Origin: Flavobacterium anhuiense
GTDB lineage: Bacteria > Bacteroidota > Bacteroidia > Flavobacteriales > Flavobacteriaceae
Direction: 5' to 3'
Assembly (NCBI RefSeq): GCF_004151235.1
Contig: NZ_JUIV01000008.1
Location: 1-64,000, forward strand
DNA: 64,000 nt
The position numbers and the translations under genes are program-made. The notes beneath the pieces were generated by a model. It searched no databases and had not been told where the DNA came from. It was given only the letters and a program-made list of their open reading frames with translations. Within the stretch, counting starts at the first letter, position 1; every line of letters starts with the position of its first letter. Shown here in pieces: positions 16,801-23,971 of the stretch.

Positions 16801-18788
16801 GCCAGCTGTTCCTGTAGTTTTTTAATTTCGTCACGAAGTTTGGCAGCTTGCAAGAAGTCTAATTCTTTAGCTGCTTTTTCCATCGTTTTACGCTTTTCGC
16901 GAATCATTTTCTCCAACTCTGTTTTAGATAAATAAGCTGTTTCTGGTTCAGCTGCAACAGGAATCGGATGTCCTAATTCATATTCAACCAACGGATTTTT
17001 GGTAAACGCGCTTTCGATTTTTTTGTTTAGCGCTTGCGGAACGATATTGTTTTCCACGTTGAAATTAATCTGTTTGGTTCTTCTGTAATTGGTTTCGTCA
17101 ATTGTTCGTTGCATACTCGCTGTGATTTTATCGGCATACATAATGGCTTTACCATTTAAGTTTCTCGCCGCACGACCAATAGTCTGCGTCAAAGATCTGT
17201 GATTTCTCAAGAAACCTTCTTTATCAGCATCTAAAATAGCCACAAGCGAAACTTCTGGTAAATCTAAACCTTCACGAAGCAAGTTTACTCCAATTAAAAC
17301 ATCAAAAAGACCTTTTCGTAAATCTTGCATGATTTCGATACGTTCTAAAGTATCAACTTCCGAATGGATGTAACGGCATCTAATATTTACTTTCGTTAAA
17401 TATTTGGCCAATTCTTCGGCCATTCTTTTGGTTAAAGTAGTTACTAAAACTCTTTCATCCAATTCACATCGAACCTGAATTTCCTCAATTAAATCATCGA
17501 TCTGATTTAAACTTGGACGAACTTCGATTTCTGGATCTAATAATCCGGTTGGACGAATAATTTGTTCTACATAAATTCCGTCAGATTTCTGTAGTTCGTA
17601 ATCGGCAGGAGTTGCTGAAACGTAAATTACCTGATTTTGCAACGCTTCAAATTCTTCAAATTTTAATGGACGGTTGTCCATTGCGGCAGGTAATCTAAAA
17701 CCATATTCAACCAAGTTTTCTTTACGGCTGCGATCGCCTCCGTACATGGCGTGAACTTGAGAAACGGTTACGTGACTTTCGTCTACAACCATCAAATAGT
17801 CGCTTGGAAAATAATCTAACAAACAGAAAGGTCTTGTTCCGGCTTCACGTCCGTCAAGGTAACGAGAGTAATTTTCAATTCCAGAACAATAACCCAATTC
17901 TCGAATCATTTCTAAATCAAAATTGGTTCTCTCTTCCAGACGTTTGGCTTCGAGATGTTTTCCGATTTCTTTAAAATAATCAACTTGTTTGACCAAGTCC
18001 TGCTGAATCTGCCAAATAGCGCCTTGTAAAACTTCTGGAGAAGTCACAAACATGTTGGCTGGATAAATAGTTAATCTTTGAAATTTCTCTATTACATGAG
18101 AAGTTTTTGCGTCAAATGATTCGATTTCTTCGATTTCATCTCCAAAAAAATGAATTCGATACGCATCGTCAGCATAACTTGGATAAACTTCAACCGTATC
18201 TCCTTTAATTCTAAAAGTTCCTGGATTAAAATCGGCTTCTGTTCTAGCATATAAACTCTGAACTAAACTATGCAATAATTTAGTTCTCGAAATAACCTGA
18301 TCTCTAGTGATTTCAATAACATTTTTTTGAAATTCAACAGGGTTTCCAATACCATATAAACATGAAACTGAAGCCACGACCAAAACATCGCGACGACCAG
18401 AAAGCAGAGAAGAAGTAGTGCTTAAACGCATTTTCTCCAGTTCTTCATTGATAGATAAATCTTTTTCAATGAAAACTCCAGTCACGGGCATAAAAGCTTC
18501 TGGCTGATAATAGTCGTAGTACGAAACGAAATATTCAACAGCATTATTTGGAAAAAACTGTTTGAATTCTGAATACAATTGCGCTGCCAAAGTTTTATTG
18601 TGTGCCAAAACCAAAGTTGGTCTTTGCACTTCCTGTATTACATTGGCAACGGTAAAAGTTTTTCCCGAGCCTGTAACTCCCAATAAAGTTTGATATTTTT
18701 CTCCGTCAACCACGCCCTGTGCCAATTTTTGTATGGCTTGTGGCTGATCTCCTTTTGGACTATATTCTGAGGAAACTTGAAATTTCAT
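16797..18788 (-). CDS. uvrB: Excinuclease ABC subunit B
   Basis: A 663-residue nucleotide excision repair helicase. It receives DNA from UvrA, verifies the lesion and positions UvrC. Walker A is GVTGSGKT (37-44). The damage-probing beta-hairpin YYDYYQPEAFMP follows, then helicase motifs (DESHV, NLLREGLDLPEV, QTIGRAARN) and the C-terminal UVR domain, which contacts UvrC. I start at MKFQVSSEYSPKGDQP, the usual family start. A 28-codon upstream extension crosses a dispersed repeat. uvrA and uvrC are not in the window. Confidence 0.96.
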   Translation of the reverse strand: MKFQVSSEYSPKGDQPQAIQKLAQGVVDGEKYQTLLGVTGSGKTFTVANVIQEVQRPTLVLAHNKTLAAQLYSEFKQFFPNNAVEYFVSYYDYYQPEAFMPVTGVFIEKDLSINEELEKMRLSTTSSLLSGRRDVLVVASVSCLYGIGNPVEFQKNVIEITRDQVISRTKLLHSLVQSLYARTEADFNPGTFRIKGDTVEVYPSYADDAYRIHFFGDEIEEIESFDAKTSHVIEKFQRLTIYPANMFVTSPEVLQGAIWQIQQDLVKQVDYFKEIGKHLEAKRLEERTNFDLEMIRELGYCSGIENYSRYLDGREAGTRPFCLLDYFPSDYLMVVDESHVTVSQVHAMYGGDRSRKENLVEYGFRLPAAMDNRPLKFEEFEALQNQVIYVSATPADYELQKSDGIYVEQIIRPTGLLDPEIEVRPSLNQIDDLIEEIQVRCELDERVLVTTLTKRMAEELAKYLTKVNIRCRYIHSEVDTLERIEIMQDLRKGLFDVLIGVNLLREGLDLPEVSLVAILDADKEGFLRNHRSLTQTIGRAARNLNGKAIMYADKITASMQRTIDETNYRRTKQINFNVENNIVPQALNKKIESAFTKNPLVEYELGHPIPVAAEPETAYLSKTELEKMIREKRKTMEKAAKELDFLQAAKLRDEIKKLQEQLA

Positions 18789-18859
18789 TTGCGTACACTG
18801 AAAATTTGGTTTTGTAAAGATACGAAGTTTGCTTTTAAGTAAAGGGCTTAAAATGTTTG

Positions 18860-18947
18860 ACACGAATTTCACGAATTCCCACGAATTTTATATTTTCTGA
18901 AAAAAAAATACAAAAGTAAATTTGTGTAAATTCGAGCAATTCGTGGC
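18860..18947. repeat. CACGAATT-type inverted repeat upstream of uvrB
   Basis: CACGAATTTCACGAATT and a further CACGAATT on the left face AATTTGTGTAAATTCGAGC and AATTCGTGGCA on the right. The arms are imperfect. It lies between the hydrolase gene (18958) and uvrB and belongs to the same family as 12825-12886. Confidence 0.6.
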
Positions 18948-18957
18948 AAGAAAACTT

Positions 18958-19896
18958 TTATTCTAAAAAATTAATAACAGCATCGTTCACAATTTTTGGC
19001 TGATCGATGGTCAAAAAATGCCCTGCATCTTTTACCGTTTTTGTTTTGCAATTGCTAAGATATTTGTTAGCTCTTTCTAAACTTTCTTCTGAATTAATGA
19101 CATCCTTATCTCCAATTAAAACCAAAATAGGATTATTGATTGATTCTAATTCTTTATCTGAAAAAGGCATCATTTTAAGCATGCTAGAATTGGATTTTGC
19201 ATATTTATTGGCCAAATAAAATTGCCTTTTGTAAATGCGACTTATGTTTTCAGGATGAGTTGAAAAAGTGTTTAAGGTTTTGCTGAATTTCTTTTCGCTT
19301 GGAAAAAGTTTTAGCATTAAAGCTGAAGTCGTTTTTCTAGGTTTATCAAGAAATTTGAAAGTTTGTGCAGGACTTAATAAAACAATTTTATCAATTGAAT
19401 TTGGTTTTTGAACGGCTAATAAGGTTGCAATCCAGCCACCTCTTGAAGCGCCAATAATATCAAAATTCTTTAATTTATAATGATTGAAAACTTCATTATA
19501 AAAAACAACAATATCGTCTAATGAAAGCGGTTTTGCAGTTAAATTGGATTTGTTAGGTTCCATGATAAAATCGATCGCGTAAATACGATGATTTTTGGCT
19601 AAAACTTTAATGTTTGGATACCACATGGTAGAACTGGCATCCATTCCGTGAAGTAGAACCATATCTTTTCCGTTTTTTGGTCCGGCCATTACAACGTGCG
19701 CTGTTCCAAAACTTGTTTTTACATCTTCTTCGGTGTACGGAATGTTCCAAAGTTTTAAAGCTTTATCATAAGCGGTTTGATAACTTACTTCTTCACTTTT
19801 GGTTTTAAAAACGTAGTCTTCAAATTTTGGCTTTTTTGAAGCACAGCTTGTCACTAAAAAAAGTACAATGGCTAATCGGGAATATAGTTTTAACAT
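18958..19896 (-). CDS. Alpha/beta-hydrolase lipoprotein
   Basis: A lipoprotein of about 312 residues. From the chosen Met (MLKLYSRLAIVL) the signal ends in a lipobox, VTSC, with Cys18. The hydrolase domain has HGMDASS (oxyanion region), the nucleophile elbow GASRGG, a late Asp in LIGDKDV and the catalytic His in AGHFLT. The fold is that of esterases, lipases and C-C hydrolases, and the substrate is unknown. It should be membrane-anchored facing the periplasm, or outer-surface. It is monocistronic. Confidence 0.8.
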   Translation of the reverse strand: MLKLYSRLAIVLFLVTSCASKKPKFEDYVFKTKSEEVSYQTAYDKALKLWNIPYTEEDVKTSFGTAHVVMAGPKNGKDMVLLHGMDASSTMWYPNIKVLAKNHRIYAIDFIMEPNKSNLTAKPLSLDDIVVFYNEVFNHYKLKNFDIIGASRGGWIATLLAVQKPNSIDKIVLLSPAQTFKFLDKPRKTTSALMLKLFPSEKKFSKTLNTFSTHPENISRIYKRQFYLANKYAKSNSSMLKMMPFSDKELESINNPILVLIGDKDVINSEESLERANKYLSNCKTKTVKDAGHFLTIDQPKIVNDAVINFLE

Positions 19897-19981
19897 GGCA
19901 ATAAAATTCAATTTTCAGCTTAAAGTTACGAGTAGAGTAGGCGAAAAGTGTATCAGAATTTTAGTTTAAACTATCATAATT

Positions 19982-20218
19982 TTAAGATTTATCATTTTTG
20001 GAAGCCAGATAATAAATCTGTACAAACGCTAAAATGGCATTCGGAATAATTACAGGCCAAAGCCATTGGTTGAAATCTCTGTAATCGTTTAAAAAGATGC
20101 CGTAAATGACGAAGCAGATACAGCCAAACATATTAATGAATCGTATTGTTCGAAGATTTTTAAGCAAGAAACCGCCAACAATAAATACGGATGCGAGATA
20201 ACCAATATATTCTGCCAT
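19982..20218 (-). CDS. Small inner-membrane protein (YgjV/SemiSWEET-like)
   Basis: A 78-residue hydrophobic protein with about three predicted helices (4-20, 28-44, 53-72), an early GYLASVFIVGGFL and a short charged tail (SKNDKS). Size and three-helix layout resemble YgjV-like or SemiSWEET-type small membrane proteins, but no diagnostic motif is certain. It is transcribed alone between a hydrolase lipoprotein and rlmF. Confidence 0.55.
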   Translation of the reverse strand: MAEYIGYLASVFIVGGFLLKNLRTIRFINMFGCICFVIYGIFLNDYRDFNQWLWPVIIPNAILAFVQIYYLASKNDKS

Positions 20219-20299
20219 GATCTTAATTTTAAATAGTTTACAATAAATGTACTTAAAGTAAATTATAAAATCAAGATTTTGGTATTGGAAATGAATGTG

Positions 20300-21256
20300 T
20301 TAAAAGAAATGTTTCTGCGAGTTTGGGTTTTCAAAAAAACTCCAAGCCACAATACGACTTGTTTTTTGCCCTTGCGACATTTCGATTGTTTTTACAGAAA
20401 CAGCATTTACTTTTTTCAGGATTTTATAAATCGAAGTAAGATTTTCTTTTTTAGAAACTAAAGTGGTAAACCATAAAACCTGAGAAGGGTATTTGGCACT
20501 TTCGTAAATCATTTGTGTGATGAATCCGATTTCGCCGCCGTTGCACCATAATTCGGCATTTTGTCCTCCAAAGTTTAAGATAGGGTTTGCATTTCTTTTT
20601 TCTTTCGGATTAAGATTAGAAACTTTTCTAGAAGTGCTTTTATTTGCTTCTTCTACAGATGCATGAAAAGGCGGATTACACATCGTGAATGTAAAACGAT
20701 CTTCTGGCGTGATAATGTTTTTAAAAATAAATCGAGGTTCGGTTTGTTGCTGCAAGCTGATAGAATCGATTAATTCTGGATTGGCTTCAATAATTTTGGT
20801 ACAATTTTCAATTGATTTTTTGTCAATATCTGTTCCTACGAAACTCCAATTGTATATTGAATTCCCTAATATCGGATAGATTAAATTTGAACCTGTTCCG
20901 ATATCTAATCCTAAAACGGTACTGGTTTCTGGAATTTGATTATTGTTACTTTCAGCCAATAAATCGGCTATGTAATGAATATAATCGGCACGTCCTGGAA
21001 TTGGCGGGCAAAGATAGTTTTTAGGAATATCCCAGTTTTGAATATTGTAATAGGTTTGGAGTAAAGCCTTGTTTAAAGTTTTTACCGCGAGCGGATTACT
21101 AAAATCAATGGTTTCAATTCCGTGTTTATTGATGGAAATAGAAGCTTTTAATTCTGGACAATTTGAAATCAGTTTTTCGAAATCATATCGGTTTCTATGA
21201 AGATTTCTTGGATGTAAATTGCCTTTTTGTGAATTGTTTTCTGCTTTCATTTTCAT
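20300..21256 (-). CDS. rlmF: 23S rRNA (adenine-1618-N6)-methyltransferase
   Basis: A methyltransferase of about 318 residues that makes m6A1618 in 23S rRNA using SAM. The N-terminal HPRNLHRNRYDF and GRADYIHY segments are characteristic. SAM motif I is LGLDIGTGSN and the N6-adenine motif is NPPF (CNPPFHAS). The start is at MKMKAENN. The longer frame start at 21271 would overlap the -7 box TATCTTTG (21269-21276). The alternative Met two codons later (21250) is equally possible. It is monocistronic, downstream of the structured element at 21320-21400. Confidence 0.9.
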   Translation of the reverse strand: MKMKAENNSQKGNLHPRNLHRNRYDFEKLISNCPELKASISINKHGIETIDFSNPLAVKTLNKALLQTYYNIQNWDIPKNYLCPPIPGRADYIHYIADLLAESNNNQIPETSTVLGLDIGTGSNLIYPILGNSIYNWSFVGTDIDKKSIENCTKIIEANPELIDSISLQQQTEPRFIFKNIITPEDRFTFTMCNPPFHASVEEANKSTSRKVSNLNPKEKRNANPILNFGGQNAELWCNGGEIGFITQMIYESAKYPSQVLWFTTLVSKKENLTSIYKILKKVNAVSVKTIEMSQGQKTSRIVAWSFFENPNSQKHFF

Positions 21257-21268
21257 TGATTTCGATTG

Positions 21269-21276
21269 CAAAGATA
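21269..21276 (-). promoter_or_regulatory. Candidate -7 box for rlmF
   Basis: Minus-strand TATCTTTG fits TAnnTTTG. It lies 13-19 bp from the two candidate ATGs, giving a very short leader and ruling out the upstream start at 21271. Confidence 0.5.
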
Positions 21277-21319
21277 GGTATTCCTTTTTTGAAGAAGGGC
21301 TTGTTTTGAAAATGAGTGC

Positions 21320-21400
21320 CCTAGCCCTGATGGGAGCGGCATCCTTTTTCTGGCTTCTTTAGCCAGGAAAAGATATAGCGGACAGCAGGAAACAGCTCCT
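21320..21400 (+). ncRNA. Candidate structured RNA element (Flavo-1-like)
   Basis: An 80-bp GC-richer island in AT-rich surroundings. It contains AGCCCTGATGGGAGCGGCAT, a hairpin of about 12 bp (CTTTTTCTGGCT with AGCCAGGAAAAG, 5-base loop), ATAGCGGACAGCAGGAAA, and a closing pair GGAGC (21333-21337) with GCTCC (21395-21399). One stem pair is T-G on the plus strand and would be A-C on minus, favouring a plus-strand RNA. From memory it resembles the Rfam Flavo-1 motif, which is unverified. The function of that family is unknown. It ends on the last base of the thiamine pyrophosphokinase stop. Confidence 0.55.
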
Positions 21401-22058
21401 AATCAAAACATTCCATTAAAAGCAAATCGCCTTCACGATGCGTTATGGTTACAATACCATCTTTTTCGACAGAATTACTGCTTCCGGTTCTGTAACCCAT
21501 TGTAAGTGTATCGTTGTTTAATTCGTACTTTAAATTGGCTGAAGAAATTCCGTTTACAATGCCAATAGGAATTAACGAAATAGGCGTATTTGCGGTATAC
21601 CATTTTTCGAATTTTGTTGGCAGTAGGAATATTTTAGAATGGTCATCAAGAATTACAATTTTGAGCAAATCTCGGTAACGAACAATTTGTGTTAAATTTG
21701 TAATGGTATGATCGGCGCGTCTTCCAGTTGCCCAAACGACATTTACGGCGGGAATTTTTCTTTCTATAAGATAATCAAAAGCTTTCTCTAAATCGGTTTT
21801 ATCCTGATCTGGCGTATAAACGATTTCGATTGGGAATTGTGATTTGTAAATTTCTGGATCAAATCCGCGATCAAAATCGCCCAAAAGAACATCGACTTTT
21901 ATGCCTAATTCAATCACTCTTTCGATAGCCGAATCTAAAACAATAACTAATGGCGACCACTCTAGCAATTGTCCTAGCAATTCAGGATCGCAGGCTGCGC
22001 CATTGGCAATGATTAAAGCTGGTTCTTGATCGTCGCGAACGATATGATGTGATGACAT
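21399..22058 (-). CDS. Thiamine pyrophosphokinase
   Basis: A 219-residue enzyme that transfers pyrophosphate from ATP to thiamine, giving thiamine diphosphate. Conserved features are ANGA (18-21), LGDFDR (59-64), and DQDKTDLEKA (from 84), the ATP/metal-binding signature of the TPK catalytic domain, followed by a smaller C-terminal beta domain with the thiamine site (GYRTGSSNS). Length fits bacterial ThiN-type enzymes. It is transcribed alone. No thiamine riboswitch or transporter is visible next to it, although PnuT-type transporters often accompany this gene in Bacteroidetes. Confidence 0.88.
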   Translation of the reverse strand: MSSHHIVRDDQEPALIIANGAACDPELLGQLLEWSPLVIVLDSAIERVIELGIKVDVLLGDFDRGFDPEIYKSQFPIEIVYTPDQDKTDLEKAFDYLIERKIPAVNVVWATGRRADHTITNLTQIVRYRDLLKIVILDDHSKIFLLPTKFEKWYTANTPISLIPIGIVNGISSANLKYELNNDTLTMGYRTGSSNSVEKDGIVTITHREGDLLLMECFD

Positions 22059-22110
22059 GAGAGTTTTTTTAATGTGGCGCTAAGTTACAGCTACAATTTT
22101 AGATTTCTAT

Positions 22111-22180
22111 TTTTTTGCCACAGATTTCACGGATTAATGGGATTAATCATTTTAAATCCTTTAATCTGTGGCAGAAAAAA
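22111..22180. repeat. GCCACAGATT inverted repeat
   Basis: TTTTTTGCCACAGATT (22111-22126) pairs with AATCTGTGGC-AGAAAAAA (22163-22180). It fills the 120-bp gap between the DinB gene and the thiamine pyrophosphokinase gene. On the minus strand it could terminate the TonB-receptor/DinB operon. Confidence 0.65.
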
Positions 22181-22181
22181 A

Positions 22182-22628
22182 CTAAAAATCAAGTAATCTT
22201 CTGTGATAGTTAATCTGTCCTAAATGGTAGGCAAGATGAGTAGAAAGATGAATTAAGAAAAATCCGGTTGTCATTTCTTTTTCGAAAACAATCTGGGGAT
22301 AAATCGCTTCTAAATCAGCTTCTGTTAAATTGTCGAGAGCGTTGTTTACAACTGAAATCGTATCTTCAATTTTCTGAATTAATTCTGCTTTTGGAATATC
22401 TTTTAAAGAAAACTCCAAAGGACGATTTCGTACGTAACCTGTTTTGCCAATTTCAGCGCCAATAAAGGCATTTATATTCCCAATTAAATGAAGGCAGAGA
22501 TTTCCAGCAGAATTGGAGATGTTTTTATCAATTGTCCAAATTGAACTTTCATTTTGATAAGATTCAATTTCACTTTTTAGTTTGTTTAAATCTCGATTGA
22601 AAAGAGTTTTTAGCGTTTCTAGTATCAT
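22182..22628 (-). CDS. DinB-family (DUF1572-like) four-helix protein
   Basis: A 148-residue protein of the DinB/YfiT-like four-helix-bundle superfamily. A His in CLHLIGN near residue 47 and His residues in HLSTHLAYHLGQINYHR near 127-143 match the three-His metal site of this fold. Members include thiol S-transferases (bacillithiol, mycothiol), but the substrate here is unknown. The start lies 2 bp after the GyrI-like gene stop, so it is the last gene of a four-gene transcript beginning with the TonB receptor. Confidence 0.8.
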   Translation of the reverse strand: MILETLKTLFNRDLNKLKSEIESYQNESSIWTIDKNISNSAGNLCLHLIGNINAFIGAEIGKTGYVRNRPLEFSLKDIPKAELIQKIEDTISVVNNALDNLTEADLEAIYPQIVFEKEMTTGFFLIHLSTHLAYHLGQINYHRRLLDF

Positions 22629-22630
22629 AC

Positions 22631-23113
22631 TTAATTTCTGTTTTTTATCGGAATCCAGATTTCTTCTTCAGAAGCTGGATCGTCCTTTTTATATTTTTCA
22701 TTCATTACGGCAAAATGCGGTCTGTCGTCTACCGTGTATTCAGAATTTGGGAGCCATTCTGTAAAAATATAATGATACGTTTTATGTCCTTCTGAAGCTG
22801 GACCTATATGAAGAAAAACAGCGTAAAGGCCGTCAGGAACGATTAGAGTTTCCATTCCTTCTGGAATATTTGAATAATCTGCGACTTCTACGGCAGCCCA
22901 TTTTCTGAAACTGTCATTAGGATCAAAATTATCAAAATGATTTTTTGCATAAACTTCCAAAGAATACAGATTGGAACTAATTGTATTTCTAATTTCTTTT
23001 CGATTTGGCATAAAACCGTTCCATAATTGAAAAGTTTTGTTTTCAATAAATGACATTTCTATAAAATGTCCTACGAGTTTTTTCTCGGTTAAGTTTTTGA
23101 TTATAGGTTGCAT
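22631..23113 (-). CDS. GyrI-like effector-binding domain protein
   Basis: A 160-residue protein consisting only of a GyrI/AraC-effector (SOUL-like) domain. The strand LVGHFIEMSF at the start, the mid-region MNGFMPNRKEI-like segment and the C-terminal YHYIFTEWLPNSEYTVDDRPHF are typical. There is no helix-turn-helix. Stand-alone members bind or hydrolyse small hydrophobic compounds. It starts 2 bp after the DUF4249 gene stop and is 2 bp upstream of the DinB gene. Confidence 0.8.
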   Translation of the reverse strand: MQPIIKNLTEKKLVGHFIEMSFIENKTFQLWNGFMPNRKEIRNTISSNLYSLEVYAKNHFDNFDPNDSFRKWAAVEVADYSNIPEGMETLIVPDGLYAVFLHIGPASEGHKTYHYIFTEWLPNSEYTVDDRPHFAVMNEKYKKDDPASEEEIWIPIKNRN

Positions 23114-23115
23114 AC

Positions 23116-23937
23116 TTACTCGATTTTGCGTTTTTTTGTACTGGTTTCACTTAGTGAAAAGTAACCCAGCGGATAATTATCTTTATTAGTTACATTGATC
23201 ATATTTCCTTTTACAGTTGCTGGCGGGGACTGAAAAGGTCCTCCAACGCTGCTTCCCGCAATGCTAACCAAAATATTCATATAATTATAATATTGTTTTG
23301 AAATTCCATAGTGTGTTATTTCAATTTCATTTCCAGTTTGCAAATCTTCATCGTCTGAAAGACTAAAAAACTCATTACCATTAAAAAATTTATCCTCATC
23401 TACATAAAATGTTGATTTGATTTTATTGGAATATACATATTTGTATAAATAAAAATTATCGGCATCGGCAGGATCATTATAAAATGCTTTTATCTCAATG
23501 TCTTGGCCAGTAAAACCACCTTGATTATTTTGTTCTACCCGTGTAATGGGAGCTACAGATTTTAGAGTTTCTGTTCCAATATACCTATTTCCTCTACTAA
23601 TTACGGTTAACGTATATTGTTCGTCAATAACAGGCTTAAAATTAGTGCATACATATTGGCCGGTCTTTTTAATTTCGATAAAATTAAATCTTTCTTTATA
23701 GCTATTTTCTATGTAGATGATCGCGCCAGAAACAGTTGGAATTTTATTTTCAAAATAACCGGTTGTTGTGGTCAGTTTTATAGTTTGATCATTTCCTGTT
23801 GTTCCTTTCTCCCAGGTAATAGCAGCTTCAATCACCAATTTTGGAGGCGCTGTATCCAAATCAACATCAACGACCTCTTCGCAACTTGCAAAGATTAGAG
23901 ATGTTAAAAACATGATTACAAAAACTAATTTTTTCAT
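23116..23937 (-). CDS. DUF4249 family outer-membrane lipoprotein
   Basis: A 273-residue lipoprotein (signal ending FASC, Cys19) with VDVDLDTAPPKLVIEA, the hallmark opening of DUF4249 proteins, then an Ig-like strand-rich body. In Bacteroidetes these lipoproteins are encoded next to TonB-dependent receptors and are thought to act as surface partners of the receptor. Here the receptor gene is 34 bp upstream on the same strand. The substrate of the pair is unknown. Confidence 0.88.
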   Translation of the reverse strand: MKKLVFVIMFLTSLIFASCEEVVDVDLDTAPPKLVIEAAITWEKGTTGNDQTIKLTTTTGYFENKIPTVSGAIIYIENSYKERFNFIEIKKTGQYVCTNFKPVIDEQYTLTVISRGNRYIGTETLKSVAPITRVEQNNQGGFTGQDIEIKAFYNDPADADNFYLYKYVYSNKIKSTFYVDEDKFFNGNEFFSLSDDEDLQTGNEIEITHYGISKQYYNYMNILVSIAGSSVGGPFQSPPATVKGNMINVTNKDNYPLGYFSLSETSTKKRKIE

Positions 23938-23971
23938 AGATATATTTTTTAGTTTTTAAACTGATTTTTTT

